From Clostridiales bacterium (GTDB taxonomy: Bacteria > Bacillota > Clostridia > Saccharofermentanales > Saccharofermentanaceae), in the NCBI GenBank assembly GCA_017511005.1, contig JAFWLP010000081.1, positions 30,649 through 94,648 on the forward strand: a stretch of DNA of 64,000 nt, given 5' to 3'. A program made the position numbers and the translations under genes. Below, in pieces: positions 33,727-43,073 of the stretch. The notes beneath the pieces are model-generated. The model made no database searches, was not told where the DNA came from, and was given only the letters and a program-made list of their open reading frames with translations. How positions within the stretch are numbered: position 1 is the first letter of the stretch; every line of letters begins with the position of its first letter.

Positions 33727-35801
33727 TCAGGGTACTTGATCCTTTCGTGGAATACACCGGCATAGACCTGTCTGAAAGCTATGACTATCTTCTCAATGTC
33801 ATCGAAAGAAAGACCGGAATTGATAAGCTGGTCCTGATCGATCTTATCCTTGATGAGAACACGGATAAGCTGCTCCGCGCTCTGGACATCGCTTGTCTTC
33901 ATCGATCTGACTGCAGCCTCACAGGTGTCCGCGATCATGACGACTGCGGATTCCCTTGAAGACGGAATATGACCTCTGTATCTGAAATTATTGACATCCG
34001 GCGGTTCAAGGCCTTTAAGCTTGGCGTCCTCAACGGCTTTACGGTAGAAATACGACGGATATGTCGTTCCGTGATGTTCATCGATGATCTTGACAATGGC
34101 GTTGGGAAGTCTTTCCTTTTTGGCAAGCTTGACGCCGTCTTCTGGATGTTTGGTGATAATTGCAACACTTTCCATAACGGTAAGCGTGTCGTGCGGATTA
34201 ACACCGTCATGCTGGTTCTCCGTGAAACACTCGGGATTCTCGAGCTTACCTATGTCGTGATAATATGCCGCAACCTTACAGAGCAGCGAATCCGCGCCTA
34301 TGGCTTCTGCAGCAGAGTCCGCGAGGTTGGCGACCATGATTGAATGATGATAAGTGCCCGAAGCCTCAAGGAACAGCCGCTTGAGCAGATGCTGTCCGGG
34401 CTGACTGAGCGCGATAAGCTTGACCGGCGAAGCTGCATTGCATACGAGTTCGAAGATCGGGGAAAGACCGATCGCGGCAACAAGAGAAGCGATCGTGCTG
34501 ACAAACGTGTACACCAGTGAATTCAGATACTCCGTCCTGGCATTACCTATCAGGAAGTTATAAGCAAAGCTCGTTGTAATCGTTGCGATGGTCGGGAAAA
34601 AGATAAGCGCGGCGTTGTTGATTATCTTATCCGTTCTTCCCGCGAAGATCGAACAAAGAATGATTCCGACAACGTTGATAAAGAATATCTCCGGATCAAA
34701 TCCGTGCATCGGCCAGATGAGCAGAAGGTTTACGACCGAGAGGATTATGCCGTTCTGGGTACCGAGATACGTTGCGCATACGGCAGCGAAGAAAATGACT
34801 ATGCAAAGCAGATTTGAAAGCGACGACAGATATACGGAAGCACCGATGCTTATCAGAAAAGTAATGATGAGAAGATAGAATACCGGTGTCTCGACCTTGA
34901 GCTTCTTGCGCTCGATATTGAGATAAACGACCGTGCATCCGGCGATGATCAGCACGTAGATAGCGCATCTGGCGAGGATGACCAGGTTGAATGACGAATC
35001 TCTGATAAGTTCCAGTTCAACGAGATTGCTGTAGATATGTTCATCGATTATCGAACCGGACTCAACAAGCTTCGTTCCCTTTTCGACCATTACGGGTTCG
35101 TTAAGGACGGCATTGTAAGCATTGTTTGCGGAGTCAGCCGTAGCCTTCTCATCAAAGATCGTATTCGGTTCGAGTATCGAAGACAATACAACCGTCATGG
35201 CATCAGCATATTTCGAATAAGACGGACTGGATTCACTGAAGGCAGCGATCTGCTCACCGATCTTACCCGGCAGGTTCGCGTCACTTACATCACCGAGCAT
35301 GATAAGTTCAGCCAGGGAAGTCGTTTTTTCCCTGATATACGTGAATGTGGTATTGCTCATGCTCGAGTCAAAAAAGACGACTATGTCTTCCGAAGCGATC
35401 TTGACACCAAGAGTCTGTTCAACATTGACGGACAGCTGGCTTGCAATATCTTCCGGCTTCGGCGGAGTCTGGTTGGTTCTTGTCTGTGTCATGTTTTTCC
35501 GAGCCTGCTCGGCGAGATCGAAAAAATCATCAACGCGGTCAATGCATTCCTGTGACTGCTTGTCAGACCTTACGAAAACATCCGCGGATGTATCCCTCGC
35601 AACGATTGCCCTTCTCTGTGTCTCATAAGAATCGGCGAAAGCTCTGGGTGCATAGATATCCTGATTTGCGATGGAACCGACAACGTAATCGTAGCTCACG
35701 GGAAGAGATCCGTAGAATACAAGGAAAATAATGGTCAGCGCCGCAAGCGCCAAAGTAATGATCTGATGTATCTTGGGTTTTGCTGACTTTGAATTACTCA
35801 T
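33723..35801 (-). CDS. pgpH: 7TM-HD family cyclic-di-AMP phosphodiesterase (PgpH/YqfF-like)
   Basis: A 692-residue membrane protein. The first helix (about 13-32) is followed by an extracytoplasmic domain of about 240 residues, then a cluster of helices (about 270-450) and a cytoplasmic HD domain. The metal-binding His515-Asp516 lie in YYHDIGKLENP. This is the architecture of PgpH (YqfF), which hydrolyses the essential second messenger cyclic di-AMP and so controls potassium and osmotic balance; function is assigned by family. It lies between phoH and ybeY-era, its usual place, and overlaps the next gene by four bases. Length is normal. Confidence 0.93.
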   Translation of the reverse strand: MSNSKSAKPKIHQIITLALAALTIIFLVFYGSLPVSYDYVVGSIANQDIYAPRAFADSYETQRRAIVARDTSADVFVRSDKQSQECIDRVDDFFDLAEQARKNMTQTRTNQTPPKPEDIASQLSVNVEQTLGVKIASEDIVVFFDSSMSNTTFTYIREKTTSLAELIMLGDVSDANLPGKIGEQIAAFSESSPSYSKYADAMTVVLSSILEPNTIFDEKATADSANNAYNAVLNEPVMVEKGTKLVESGSIIDEHIYSNLVELELIRDSSFNLVILARCAIYVLIIAGCTVVYLNIERKKLKVETPVFYLLIITFLISIGASVYLSSLSNLLCIVIFFAAVCATYLGTQNGIILSVVNLLLIWPMHGFDPEIFFINVVGIILCSIFAGRTDKIINNAALIFFPTIATITTSFAYNFLIGNARTEYLNSLVYTFVSTIASLVAAIGLSPIFELVCNAASPVKLIALSQPGQHLLKRLFLEASGTYHHSIMVANLADSAAEAIGADSLLCKVAAYYHDIGKLENPECFTENQHDGVNPHDTLTVMESVAIITKHPEDGVKLAKKERLPNAIVKIIDEHHGTTYPSYFYRKAVEDAKLKGLEPPDVNNFRYRGHIPSSRESAVVMIADTCEAAVRSMKTSDVQSAEQLIRVLIKDKIDQDQLINSGLSFDDIEKIVIAFRQVYAGVFHERIKYPE

Positions 35802-35804
35802 ATA

Positions 35805-36737
35805 TCACCTTTGCTTAGCATTCTCATATGCTCTGACTATCCTTGCCACAAGGCTGTTTCTGACTATATCAGTATCGTTAAGGCTGACGGTCTTTATGCC
35901 TTCAACTCCGTTTAAAACATGGATCGCATCCTTCAGTCCGCTCTCGACACCCTTTGGCAGATCGATCTGCGTGAAATCGCCGCAGACACACGCCCTGCAG
36001 TTGACACCGAGTCTTGTCAGGAACATCTTCATCTGCTCCGGAGTCGTATTCTGAGCCTCATCGAGAAGAACGAAGCAGTCATCAAGATTCCTTCCGCGCA
36101 TAAATGCCAGAGGCGACACTTCGATGACTCCCTTGTCATAATAACGCTCAAACATCTCCTGACCCAGAAGCGCCGACAGGGCATCATAGATCGGACGCAT
36201 ATAGGGATTCACCTTCTCTTCGATATCGCCAGGCAGGAAACCAAGGCGTTCACCCGCTTCGATCGCGGGTCTCGTAAGGATGATCCTCGATACCTCCCTG
36301 CTCTTCAATGCTTTTACTGCCATGGCAACTCCAAGGAAAGTCTTTCCGGTTCCCGCGGGACCGCAGCAGATAACGAGTTCAGATTGCTTAAGGGAGTCGA
36401 CATAGAGTCTCTGACCGAGAGTCCTGGGCTTGACGGCCCTTCCGGACGGCGTCATGTAAAACACTTCATCTGACGTCTTCAGGAAATCCTCAAGCCTTCC
36501 TTCTTTGGCGATGTTCATGATGTAAAGGATGTCGATCTCGTCTATCTCCGAGTCGTTCGAGAGCTTGTCGAGCGCAATGAAAGCATCTTTTGCAGTAAGA
36601 ACATCTTTTGTATCACCGGAGATGATAAAGCCGTTGCCGTCACACTCCACGGAGACATCGAAAAAATCGGCAATCCTTGTTGCATAAACGCCGGCAATAT
36701 GAGCTGAATTCTTAAGCTGTTCGATTCTTTCTTCCAA
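35805..36737 (-). CDS. PhoH-like ATPase
   Basis: A 310-residue cytoplasmic P-loop ATPase of the PhoH family, in which fused forms have RNA helicase or nuclease functions. The N-terminal region (about 1-100) is a KH-like domain. Walker A is GPAGTGKT (126-133) and Walker B lies in VLLDEAQNTTPEQMKMFLTRLG. It is three bases upstream of pgpH and 52 bp downstream of the RluD-type gene. In B. subtilis the neighbours before phoH are yqfC and yqfD, associated with sporulation; neither is present here. The exact role in RNA metabolism is not settled for the family. Confidence 0.93.
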   Translation of the reverse strand: MEERIEQLKNSAHIAGVYATRIADFFDVSVECDGNGFIISGDTKDVLTAKDAFIALDKLSNDSEIDEIDILYIMNIAKEGRLEDFLKTSDEVFYMTPSGRAVKPRTLGQRLYVDSLKQSELVICCGPAGTGKTFLGVAMAVKALKSREVSRIILTRPAIEAGERLGFLPGDIEEKVNPYMRPIYDALSALLGQEMFERYYDKGVIEVSPLAFMRGRNLDDCFVLLDEAQNTTPEQMKMFLTRLGVNCRACVCGDFTQIDLPKGVESGLKDAIHVLNGVEGIKTVSLNDTDIVRNSLVARIVRAYENAKQR

Positions 36738-36789
36738 ATGAGATCTCCTATAAAAGAATTATTATGCTAATTATATTATCAGTCAACAA

Positions 36790-37704
36790 TCAACCCTTAA
36801 AACCGGCGATCACAGCTTTATAGTAGTCAGGTATGTCGCATTCAAAATGCATTGTCTCCCCGGTCCTCGGATGAACGAATGTTATGGCCCGGCTGTGAAG
36901 CGCCTGGCCGGTCAGACCGTAATTCTTTCTTCTTGCCGCATAAACGGGATCTCCGACCACCGGATGACCTATATATGCCATGTGGACTCTGATCTGATGT
37001 GTCCTGCCCGTCTCAAGGATAAGCCTTATGTCGGTTATCTCGCCGAGCCTGTCCAGCACCTCGAAATGTGTTACAGCGGACTTTCCGTCCTTATTTACGG
37101 CCATCTTGCGCCTGTCTGTCGAAGAACGGCCAATCGGCGCATCGATCATTCCCTTGTCTTCTTTCACGAATCCGTAAACGAGAGCCCTGTATTCCCTGAC
37201 GATCTCGTGCCTTGAGAGCATGTCGGCAAGCTTTAGATGCGTGAAATTATTCTTGCATGCCAGCATCAGTCCGGACGTATCCTTGTCGATCCTGTGGACG
37301 ATACCCGGTCTCAGCACGCCGTTAATGTCGGAAAGATCGTCTTTGCAATGCGCGAGCAGCGCGTTTACGAGCGTTCCCTCGCTGTGTCCGGCAGCCGGAT
37401 GGACTACCATGCCCTGCGGCTTGTTGATCACGAGGAGATCGTCATCCTCATAGACTATATCCAGCGGAATGTCCTGGGCAATAAACGAATCGTCCTCCCT
37501 CGGAGCCGGAATGTCTGCCTCAACGACATCACCGGCGGCAAGCTTGGTCCCCGCCTTAGTGATGACCTTACCGTTAACGGAAATCTTCCCTTCATCTATC
37601 AGACGTTTGTAGAACGATCTGGAATACGACGAATCGAACGCTTCGGTAACAAAGCTGTCAAGTCTTACTCCATCCTTGTCACAGGTTTTTGAATCAACCG
37701 GCAT
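36790..37704 (-). CDS. RluD-like 23S rRNA pseudouridine synthase
   Basis: A 304-residue RluA/RluD-family enzyme. The ATG at 37704 (MPVDSKT) is chosen because AAGGAAG precedes it; the frame is open 15 codons further up, inside lspA. An S4 domain (about 14-75) precedes the catalytic domain, which has the active-site Asp in VHRIDKDTSG, and RTHQIRVHMAYIGHPVVGD. The N-terminal S4 and the HRIDKDTSG form are those of RluD, which modifies helix 69 of 23S rRNA; the target is inferred. It overlaps the 3' end of lspA by 11 bp, the common Firmicutes order lspA-rluD. Confidence 0.92.
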   Translation of the reverse strand: MPVDSKTCDKDGVRLDSFVTEAFDSSYSRSFYKRLIDEGKISVNGKVITKAGTKLAAGDVVEADIPAPREDDSFIAQDIPLDIVYEDDDLLVINKPQGMVVHPAAGHSEGTLVNALLAHCKDDLSDINGVLRPGIVHRIDKDTSGLMLACKNNFTHLKLADMLSRHEIVREYRALVYGFVKEDKGMIDAPIGRSSTDRRKMAVNKDGKSAVTHFEVLDRLGEITDIRLILETGRTHQIRVHMAYIGHPVVGDPVYAARRKNYGLTGQALHSRAITFVHPRTGETMHFECDIPDYYKAVIAGFKG

Positions 37705-38263
37705 TTTCGATCTTCCTTTTCGCGAAAAGAACATTCCAGAAACTCTCAAAATACCTGGAACCGAACACGATTATGCAGATAACGAGGATCGTTCCCAGCA
37801 CCGCACAGATGTCTGCAAAATTAAAGATCGGAAAGGTATAATCTCCAAAGTCAAATCTGAGAAAATCAATAACATATTTAAGGCGGAACCTGTCGATGAG
37901 ATTGCCGACCGCACCGGCGCTCAGAAGGCAGAATGCCAGAGCGATGAGCTTCATGCGGTTCATGCAGGCAATTATCATCAGTACGAAGATACCGGCTCCG
38001 AGAACAAGAGACACAAATGACAGGAAGTATATTCCCCACGACTTATCGGCAAAAAGCGAGAACGCGCTTCCGGTATTCTCGGCATAATACAGATAGAAAA
38101 ACTTGTCTATAACGGTTACCGTACCGGATACCTTGACGGTATTAACTATGATCTGCTTTATCACCTGGTCAAAAGCGACCAGCGCCGCAAAACATATTGA
38201 AAACAAAACACAAAAAACCAAACCTGAACTCTTCTTATCTGATCTTTCCAAACTGTCACTCAT
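37694..38263 (-). CDS. lspA: Lipoprotein signal peptidase (signal peptidase II)
   Basis: A 189-residue membrane aspartyl peptidase that removes signal peptides from lipid-modified prolipoproteins, including the many lipoproteins in this window. Four membrane helices are evident. The catalytic Asp residues lie in GNLIDRF and FNFADICAV, and the AENTGSAFS segment is conserved. I start at the ATG at 38263 (MSDSLERSD), which overlaps the end of the ymdB gene by eight bases; no strong ribosome binding site is visible, and ATG at 38299 is an alternative. Length is slightly above the usual 150-170 because of a polar N-terminal extension. Confidence 0.92.
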   Translation of the reverse strand: MSDSLERSDKKSSGLVFCVLFSICFAALVAFDQVIKQIIVNTVKVSGTVTVIDKFFYLYYAENTGSAFSLFADKSWGIYFLSFVSLVLGAGIFVLMIIACMNRMKLIALAFCLLSAGAVGNLIDRFRLKYVIDFLRFDFGDYTFPIFNFADICAVLGTILVICIIVFGSRYFESFWNVLFAKRKIENAG

Positions 38264-39038
38264 ATTCACAGAACCGCTTGATCTCGGTACACCTTCCATT
38301 CTTATCAGTCTCAAAAATAATACCACACACAAATCCCGGGCCGTCTGCCGGTTCGTATTTGGCGGGGAGCTTATACGCAAGCCTTCTGATGGACGCTTCG
38401 ATGTTCATTCCGAGGATGGATTCGACTGCGCCGCACATACCGCAGTCGGAAATATAACCGGTCCCCTTGGGCAGAATGGTCTCGTCAGCCGTCTGCACAT
38501 GAGTATGCGTTCCCGCAACAACGGAAGCCTTTCCGTCAAGATAATATCCCATGGCGCATTTCTCTGAAGTGGCGTCACAGTGGAAATCAAGAACGACCGT
38601 GGTACAGCCCTCAACGCGCTTAAGTCTTTCTATGATGCCGTCCGCATACGTAAACGGATTATCGGGAAGCACATTGGCATAGACCTGACCAAGGAGGTTA
38701 AAGACACCCAGCTTCTCTCCGTTCTTCTCGAACACGCAGAAGTCGTTGCCGGGCCACGACGGACTGAAATTTGCCGGTCTGGCAAGGTTTTTGACCTTAA
38801 CTATCTGGCTGATGAATTCCCTGTTCGAGAAAGTATGGTTGCCCATCGTAAAAAGATCTGCACCCGCAGCTTCAAGCTCCCTAAGTATATTTATTGATGC
38901 GCCAAGGCCGTGAACGCTGTTCTCCGCATTGACAATGCAGCAGTCTATCCCGTTGCTCTTAAGGAATCCGGGCATTACCGTTTTGAACGCACGGCGTCCT
39001 GCGCTTCCGACTATGTCGCCGACAAAACAAACTCTCAC
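38256..39038 (-). CDS. ymdB: YmdB-family metallophosphoesterase
   Basis: A 260-residue dinuclear metal phosphodiesterase of the YmdB (TIGR00282) type, which in B. subtilis acts on 2',3'-cyclic nucleotides and affects biofilm and motility. Metal ligands are visible in VGDIVG near the N-terminus, in MGNHTF, in VLDFHCDATSEK and in GTHTHVQTAD. The start is a GTG at 39038 with AGGAGGG seven bases upstream. It lies just after the rny gene, as in many Firmicutes (rny-ymdB), but here a bidirectional terminator separates them, so it leads its own operon ymdB-lspA-rluD-phoH-pgpH-ybeY/era-recO. Confidence 0.93.
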   Translation of the reverse strand: MRVCFVGDIVGSAGRRAFKTVMPGFLKSNGIDCCIVNAENSVHGLGASINILRELEAAGADLFTMGNHTFSNREFISQIVKVKNLARPANFSPSWPGNDFCVFEKNGEKLGVFNLLGQVYANVLPDNPFTYADGIIERLKRVEGCTTVVLDFHCDATSEKCAMGYYLDGKASVVAGTHTHVQTADETILPKGTGYISDCGMCGAVESILGMNIEASIRRLAYKLPAKYEPADGPGFVCGIIFETDKNGRCTEIKRFCEYE

Positions 39039-39183
39039 GGCAATACCCTCCTTATTTATAAATATTTATAAAGTATAGCAAATTTATGCCGATCAGTCTT
39101 GTATAAAGTTTTTTACAGATCTATCTTGATCAGTGTGGCGCAGCCGGCACCTGAGTTATTCCGGGATGGCATTCCGCGCCAAC

Positions 39184-39226
39184 AAAAAGGACCTCAGGCC
39201 GCAAAACGGCTTAAGGTCCTGTTTTT
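39184..39226. terminator. Bidirectional terminator after rny
   Basis: AGGACCT (39188-39194) and AGGTCCT (39214-39220) form a stem with inner GCCGC/GCGGC-like pairing. Runs of A precede it and T follow it, so it works on both strands. It ends the rny transcript. The rest of 39039-39284 holds no gene. Confidence 0.8.
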
Positions 39227-39284
39227 GTGTTTTGAACGATGATACTAACGTGTTAAATAAATATATATAAAAATCGATAAATAA

Positions 39285-40874
39285 TTATTTAGCAACGTCA
39301 GTTGCCCTCGTCTCTCTGATGACATTGACTTTGATCTGTCCGGGATAATCGAGTTCGTCCTCAATCTTCTTGCAAATATCACGAGCCTTAAGAGTCATCT
39401 CGTCATCTGAAACCTTATCAGGTGAAACGATGACACGGATCTCTCTGCCTGCCTGGATGGCAAAGCTTTTCTCTACACCATCGAAGCTTGTTGCAATCTC
39501 TTCAAGCTTCTCGATTCTCTTGATGTAGGTCTCGAGATTCTCTCTTCTTGCTCCGGGTCTGGCTGCAGAAATTGCATCTGCCGCAGCAACCAGTACAGCT
39601 TCTGCGCTCTGGGGCTCAACATCACCGTGATGCGCCTCGATGCAGTTAATAACAGCGGGGTTCTCATGATACTTCTTCGCTATATCGACTCCGAGCTGGA
39701 TATGTGTTCCTTCCTGCTCGAAATCCACTGCCTTACCGATATCATGCAAAAGGCCGCCGCGCCTTGCAAGATTACTGTCAAGTCCGAGTTCATCCGCCAT
39801 CATTGCAGCGATCCATGAAACTTCGATAGAGTGCTGCAGTACGTTCTGTCCGTACGATGTGCGGTAACGAAGACGGCCAAGGAGTTTTATGAGTTCAGGG
39901 TGAAGATTCATAACTCCGGTATCAAAGGCTGCCTTCTCGCCCTCGGCTTTAATGGTCTGATTGAGTTCCTTCCTTGCCTTTCCGGCCATCTCTTCGATTC
40001 TGGCCGGATGGATCCTTCCGTCAGCAACAAGTCTTTCGATCGTAAGTCTTGCGATCTCTCTTCTAATGGGATCGAAAGATGAAAGAACGATTGCTTCCGG
40101 AGTATCGTCGATAATAAGATCGACGCCCGTGATCGTCTCGATTGCTCTGATATTTCTTCCTTCACGTCCGATGATCCTACCCTTCATCTCATCGTTAGGA
40201 AGGTTTACAACCGATACAGTGACCTCAGAAACGTAGTCGGATGCATAACGCTGAATTGCGTTAACGATAATGTCTTTAGCGACCTTGTCGGCATCCTGCT
40301 TGGTCTTCTCCTCCATTTGCTTGAGCATTACGACCATATCATGTGTGTATTCACGCTTTGCTTCATCAAGCACGAGAGCTCTGGCATCTGCAACGGTAAG
40401 TCCGGATACTTTCTCAAGTTCGGTCTTCTTACGCTGCTCGTAGTCCTTGGCTCTGGCTTCGAGTTCTGCAATATTCTGCTGCTTCTTCTCGATCTCTTCC
40501 TGCTTGCGTTCACAATTAGCTTCAATACGGTTGATATTCTCTTCTTTCTGTTCAAGCTTATTGCGTTCCTTTGCAAGTTCCTGTTTCTTCTCCCTGGCTT
40601 CACGCTCTAATTCAGAACGTACGCGGGAGACTTCTTCCTTCGCCTGCAAAAGCAAATCACGCTTGTTGTTCTCTGCTTCCTTCTGTGCATTAGCCAGAAG
40701 TACATCGCTTTCCTCCTTCGATTTGGCTATGTCCTCCGCAAGTCTCTTTTGTTCTCCGGAAATGCCGGATTTAAAATAGATCATTGCAATACCTATACCC
40801 AGAAGTAAACATACAACGCACGCGATTATTACCCAAATCAACGGTAATTCTGGCACGTTGGTACTCACCTCCAA
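39285..40874 (-). CDS. rny: Ribonuclease Y
   Basis: A 529-residue membrane-anchored endoribonuclease that initiates mRNA decay in Firmicutes. A single N-terminal helix (about 10-34) is followed by a long coiled coil (about 40-190), a KH domain (about 215-275, [15 protein letters not shown]) and an HD domain with the metal pair in [10 protein letters not shown]. The C-terminal region is complete. Length is near the usual 515-530. Transcription from a near-consensus promoter would begin with a small stem-loop at the very 5' end. The gene is separated from ymdB by a terminator. All catalytic motifs are intact. Confidence 0.97.
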   Translation of the reverse strand: MEVSTNVPELPLIWVIIACVVCLLLGIGIAMIYFKSGISGEQKRLAEDIAKSKEESDVLLANAQKEAENNKRDLLLQAKEEVSRVRSELEREAREKKQELAKERNKLEQKEENINRIEANCERKQEEIEKKQQNIAELEARAKDYEQRKKTELEKVSGLTVADARALVLDEAKREYTHDMVVMLKQMEEKTKQDADKVAKDIIVNAIQRYASDYVSEVTVSVVNLPNDEMKGRIIGREGRNIRAIETITGVDLIIDDTPEAIVLSSFDPIRREIARLTIERLVADGRIHPARIEEMAGKARKELNQTIKAEGEKAAFDTGVMNLHPELIKLLGRLRYRTSYGQNVLQHSIEVSWIAAMMADELGLDSNLARRGGLLHDIGKAVDFEQEGTHIQLGVDIAKKYHENPAVINCIEAHHGDVEPQSAEAVLVAAADAISAARPGARRENLETYIKRIEKLEEIATSFDGVEKSFAIQAGREIRVIVSPDKVSDDEMTLKARDICKKIEDELDYPGQIKVNVIRETRATDVAK

Positions 40875-40903
40875 AAATTTATTTAGTTGTCAAAGAACGT
40901 TAA

Positions 40904-40923
40904 AATGGCTCTGACAAGCCATT
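40904..40923 (-). promoter_or_regulatory. 5'-terminal stem-loop of the rny transcript
   Basis: AATGGCT and AGCCATT form a 7-bp stem with a six-base loop, followed on the minus strand by TTTT. It begins within about two bases of the predicted start of transcription. It could protect the 5' end or act as a weak attenuator. Confidence 0.5.
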
Positions 40924-40927
40924 GAAT

Positions 40928-40956
40928 ATTGTAGAAATAAATGTTCTGTCTGTCAA
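40928..40956 (-). promoter_or_regulatory. Consensus promoter of rny
   Basis: On the minus strand, TTGACA (40956-40951) and TACAAT (40933-40928) are exactly 17 bp apart. This is the best sigma-A match in the window. Confidence 0.8.
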
Positions 40957-40961
40957 CAATT

Positions 40962-40970
40962 TGTTAGAAT
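40962..40970 (+). promoter_or_regulatory. Extended -10 of the RluA-type gene, implying a leaderless mRNA
   Basis: TGTTAGAAT is an extended -10 ending six bases before the ATG at 40977. There is no Shine-Dalgarno sequence between them. The spacing equals that at the helicase gene (24640-24652). Confidence 0.5.
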
Positions 40971-40976
40971 GTAACA

Positions 40977-41897
40977 ATGAAAATAGAATATTTTGTTCAA
41001 AATGAATATAATGGATGCGAGATCCAGCAGATAATGAGGCGTGAATTCAACATGAGCACCACATGGGTCAAGCGCGTGAAACTGTACGGGACCGTCGAGC
41101 TCAACGGCGTTCATGCCAGAGTAAAGGACCGTGTCAGCACCGGCGACAGATTGTTCTTTGAGTATGAGGATAATTCCGGGAAACTTACCCCGCCTGACAA
41201 TGTCAGCATCCTCTATGAGAATGATTCTTACGCCGTTATAAACAAGCCGGCCGGCATGGTTACCCATCCTTCCCACGGTCATCTGGACGATTCCCTTCTT
41301 ACGAACCTCTCGAAAAACAAACTTCACCCGGTAATGAGGCTCGACAGGGAAACATCCGGCCTTATCATCGTAGCCAAAGACGGATATGCCCACAACATGT
41401 TTGTCTCAGGCGCGGACATAGAGAAAAGCTATCTTGCCCTTTGTTACGGAAGGTTCGATCCTGAGGAAGGAACTATGGCCTTTCCGATCGCACGCCGCCC
41501 TGATTCCGTCATGATAAGGGACTGCGTTCCTGACGGAAAACCATCCGTCACTCACTATAAGACTGTCTCATATTTCGAGAAAGCAGACATATCCCTTGTC
41601 GAATTCAGACTCGAGACCGGAAGATGTCATCAGATCCGCACCCACTGCTGCCACACAGGTCACCCGCTTTTGGGGGACGGGCTTTACGGTCCGCTGTCCG
41701 AAGACAACCCTAATGAACTTTACAGAGAACAGGCAATGACACTCGATGCTGAAATCGGGAGATGCGCGCTTCACGCTTATAAGATCGAATATAAAGACCC
41801 TTTTGACGGATCCGGGATCAGAACATTTGAAGCACCGCTGCCGGCAGACATGCAGAAGATCATTGATAAATACCGGACGCAGATGATCTCTGCTTAA
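40977..41897 (+). CDS. RluA-family pseudouridine synthase
   Basis: A 306-residue paralog of the RluD-type enzyme at 36790. An S4-like N-terminal region (about 8-70, divergent) precedes the catalytic domain, with VINKPAGMVTHPS, the active-site Asp in MRLDRETSGLIIV, and RCHQIRTHCCHTGHPLLGD. It should isomerise a uridine in rRNA or tRNA; the target cannot be read. The gene is divergent from rny and converges on the DHHW gene, the two stop codons overlapping by four bases. No ribosome binding site is visible, which fits a leaderless transcript. Confidence 0.9.
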   Translation: MKIEYFVQNEYNGCEIQQIMRREFNMSTTWVKRVKLYGTVELNGVHARVKDRVSTGDRLFFEYEDNSGKLTPPDNVSILYENDSYAVINKPAGMVTHPSHGHLDDSLLTNLSKNKLHPVMRLDRETSGLIIVAKDGYAHNMFVSGADIEKSYLALCYGRFDPEEGTMAFPIARRPDSVMIRDCVPDGKPSVTHYKTVSYFEKADISLVEFRLETGRCHQIRTHCCHTGHPLLGDGLYGPLSEDNPNELYREQAMTLDAEIGRCALHAYKIEYKDPFDGSGIRTFEAPLPADMQKIIDKYRTQMISA

Positions 41898-43069
41898 TTG
41901 AACTTCCCGTATATGGAAGTGTCATTCAGGAAAGTGTTTGCGTTATAAAGCCACAGGATATCGGTAACCTCTTCCCTCTCGATTATCTCCTGAACATTAT
42001 CTGTGTAATATCTCGGATCGACCACGACAATGGTCTTGAAATGAGGAATGAGGAGCGGGATCAGGCTGTTCGCATAAGAATCCTTTACGACCATCAGCAC
42101 CCTGTCACTTGGAGCGTTGGTCTCGATCATTATCTGCGCAAAATTGCCCCCGAAGAATACGTCATACTTGCTCTTCTCGGAAAGTTTAGACTGGTCAAAA
42201 ACAGTAGTGCATGTCTTTCCCTCATTAACATATGTAACGCGGTACATAATATCCTGAGGGCATGTGGGTATCCTTATCGTGTCTTTGGCACTGAAAATTC
42301 CCGACGAGGAAGCGAGCGTCCCCTGGAATCCGTTGGTTACCGCAAGGTTATCATATGAATACGCAGAAGGATCAAGGCCCATGTCCGCCGCGATCTTCCT
42401 GTAGGCTATGTCAACGGCTTCAGAAGTCCAGTGATGGTCCGTTTTGTAGTATAGCGCTGCAGGGTCATCCGCATTCTTCAGCGGACCGCAGAGATCTATG
42501 CAGGTAAAGCCGTTGAGATTCGAATACACCTTGCTTATCTGTTCCGTCTGGTTCTGTGACGGAGCATTGGACGGCATGTAATCACTCAGTATCTCAGACG
42601 AGTTCGGAGCTATCGCGACATAATTACGGATTTCTCCGTACGCGGCACTTATGCCGTTCATGGTGTCCGTGGTCCTCTTAACACGTTTCTCATCGTATTC
42701 CGACGGTTTCTCGAAAAGATAATGCTTTTTCCCGATATATACGCCGTTGATCTCACGTTTTCCGATGAAGATATCGATATCGGTCCTGGTCCTCACGAGA
42801 GCATCCCTTAAGACAAACTGATCGGAAAGATAGCTATCCATGTCCTCCATGAACTTACCGTCCATGACGGATGAAAGACTGAAGATAGGCTTCCCGGCAA
42901 GATTGCGGTTCTCATTCTCACTGTATTCCCTGTCCTGTCCGGCCAGAGTAAAGACACATACGAGCAGGAGCATCAGCGTCACGGTCATGGCCGAGATAAA
43001 CTCAAACGGACCGTAATTCTGATCAGGTGCCTTTTTTATGTTTCTGTCATTTGCGTTTACTGTTTTCAT
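41894..43069 (-). CDS. DHHW-family (AlgJ/SGNH-like) membrane-anchored protein
   Basis: A 391-residue exported protein with one N-terminal helix (about 24-44). The rest has the fold pattern of the DHHW/AlgX-AlgJ group, SGNH-like proteins that work with MBOAT enzymes to transfer acyl groups onto extracellular polymers. The diagnostic DHHW is at 211-214 (KTDHHWTSEA), and a Ser in VVKDSYANS is the likely nucleophile position. The ATG at 43069 is used; a longer frame begins inside the MBOAT gene. It follows the MBOAT gene by four bases, so the pair is coupled. The acceptor polymer is unknown. Confidence 0.9.
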   Translation of the reverse strand: MKTVNANDRNIKKAPDQNYGPFEFISAMTVTLMLLLVCVFTLAGQDREYSENENRNLAGKPIFSLSSVMDGKFMEDMDSYLSDQFVLRDALVRTRTDIDIFIGKREINGVYIGKKHYLFEKPSEYDEKRVKRTTDTMNGISAAYGEIRNYVAIAPNSSEILSDYMPSNAPSQNQTEQISKVYSNLNGFTCIDLCGPLKNADDPAALYYKTDHHWTSEAVDIAYRKIAADMGLDPSAYSYDNLAVTNGFQGTLASSSGIFSAKDTIRIPTCPQDIMYRVTYVNEGKTCTTVFDQSKLSEKSKYDVFFGGNFAQIMIETNAPSDRVLMVVKDSYANSLIPLLIPHFKTIVVVDPRYYTDNVQEIIEREEVTDILWLYNANTFLNDTSIYGKFN

Positions 43070-43073
43070 ATTG

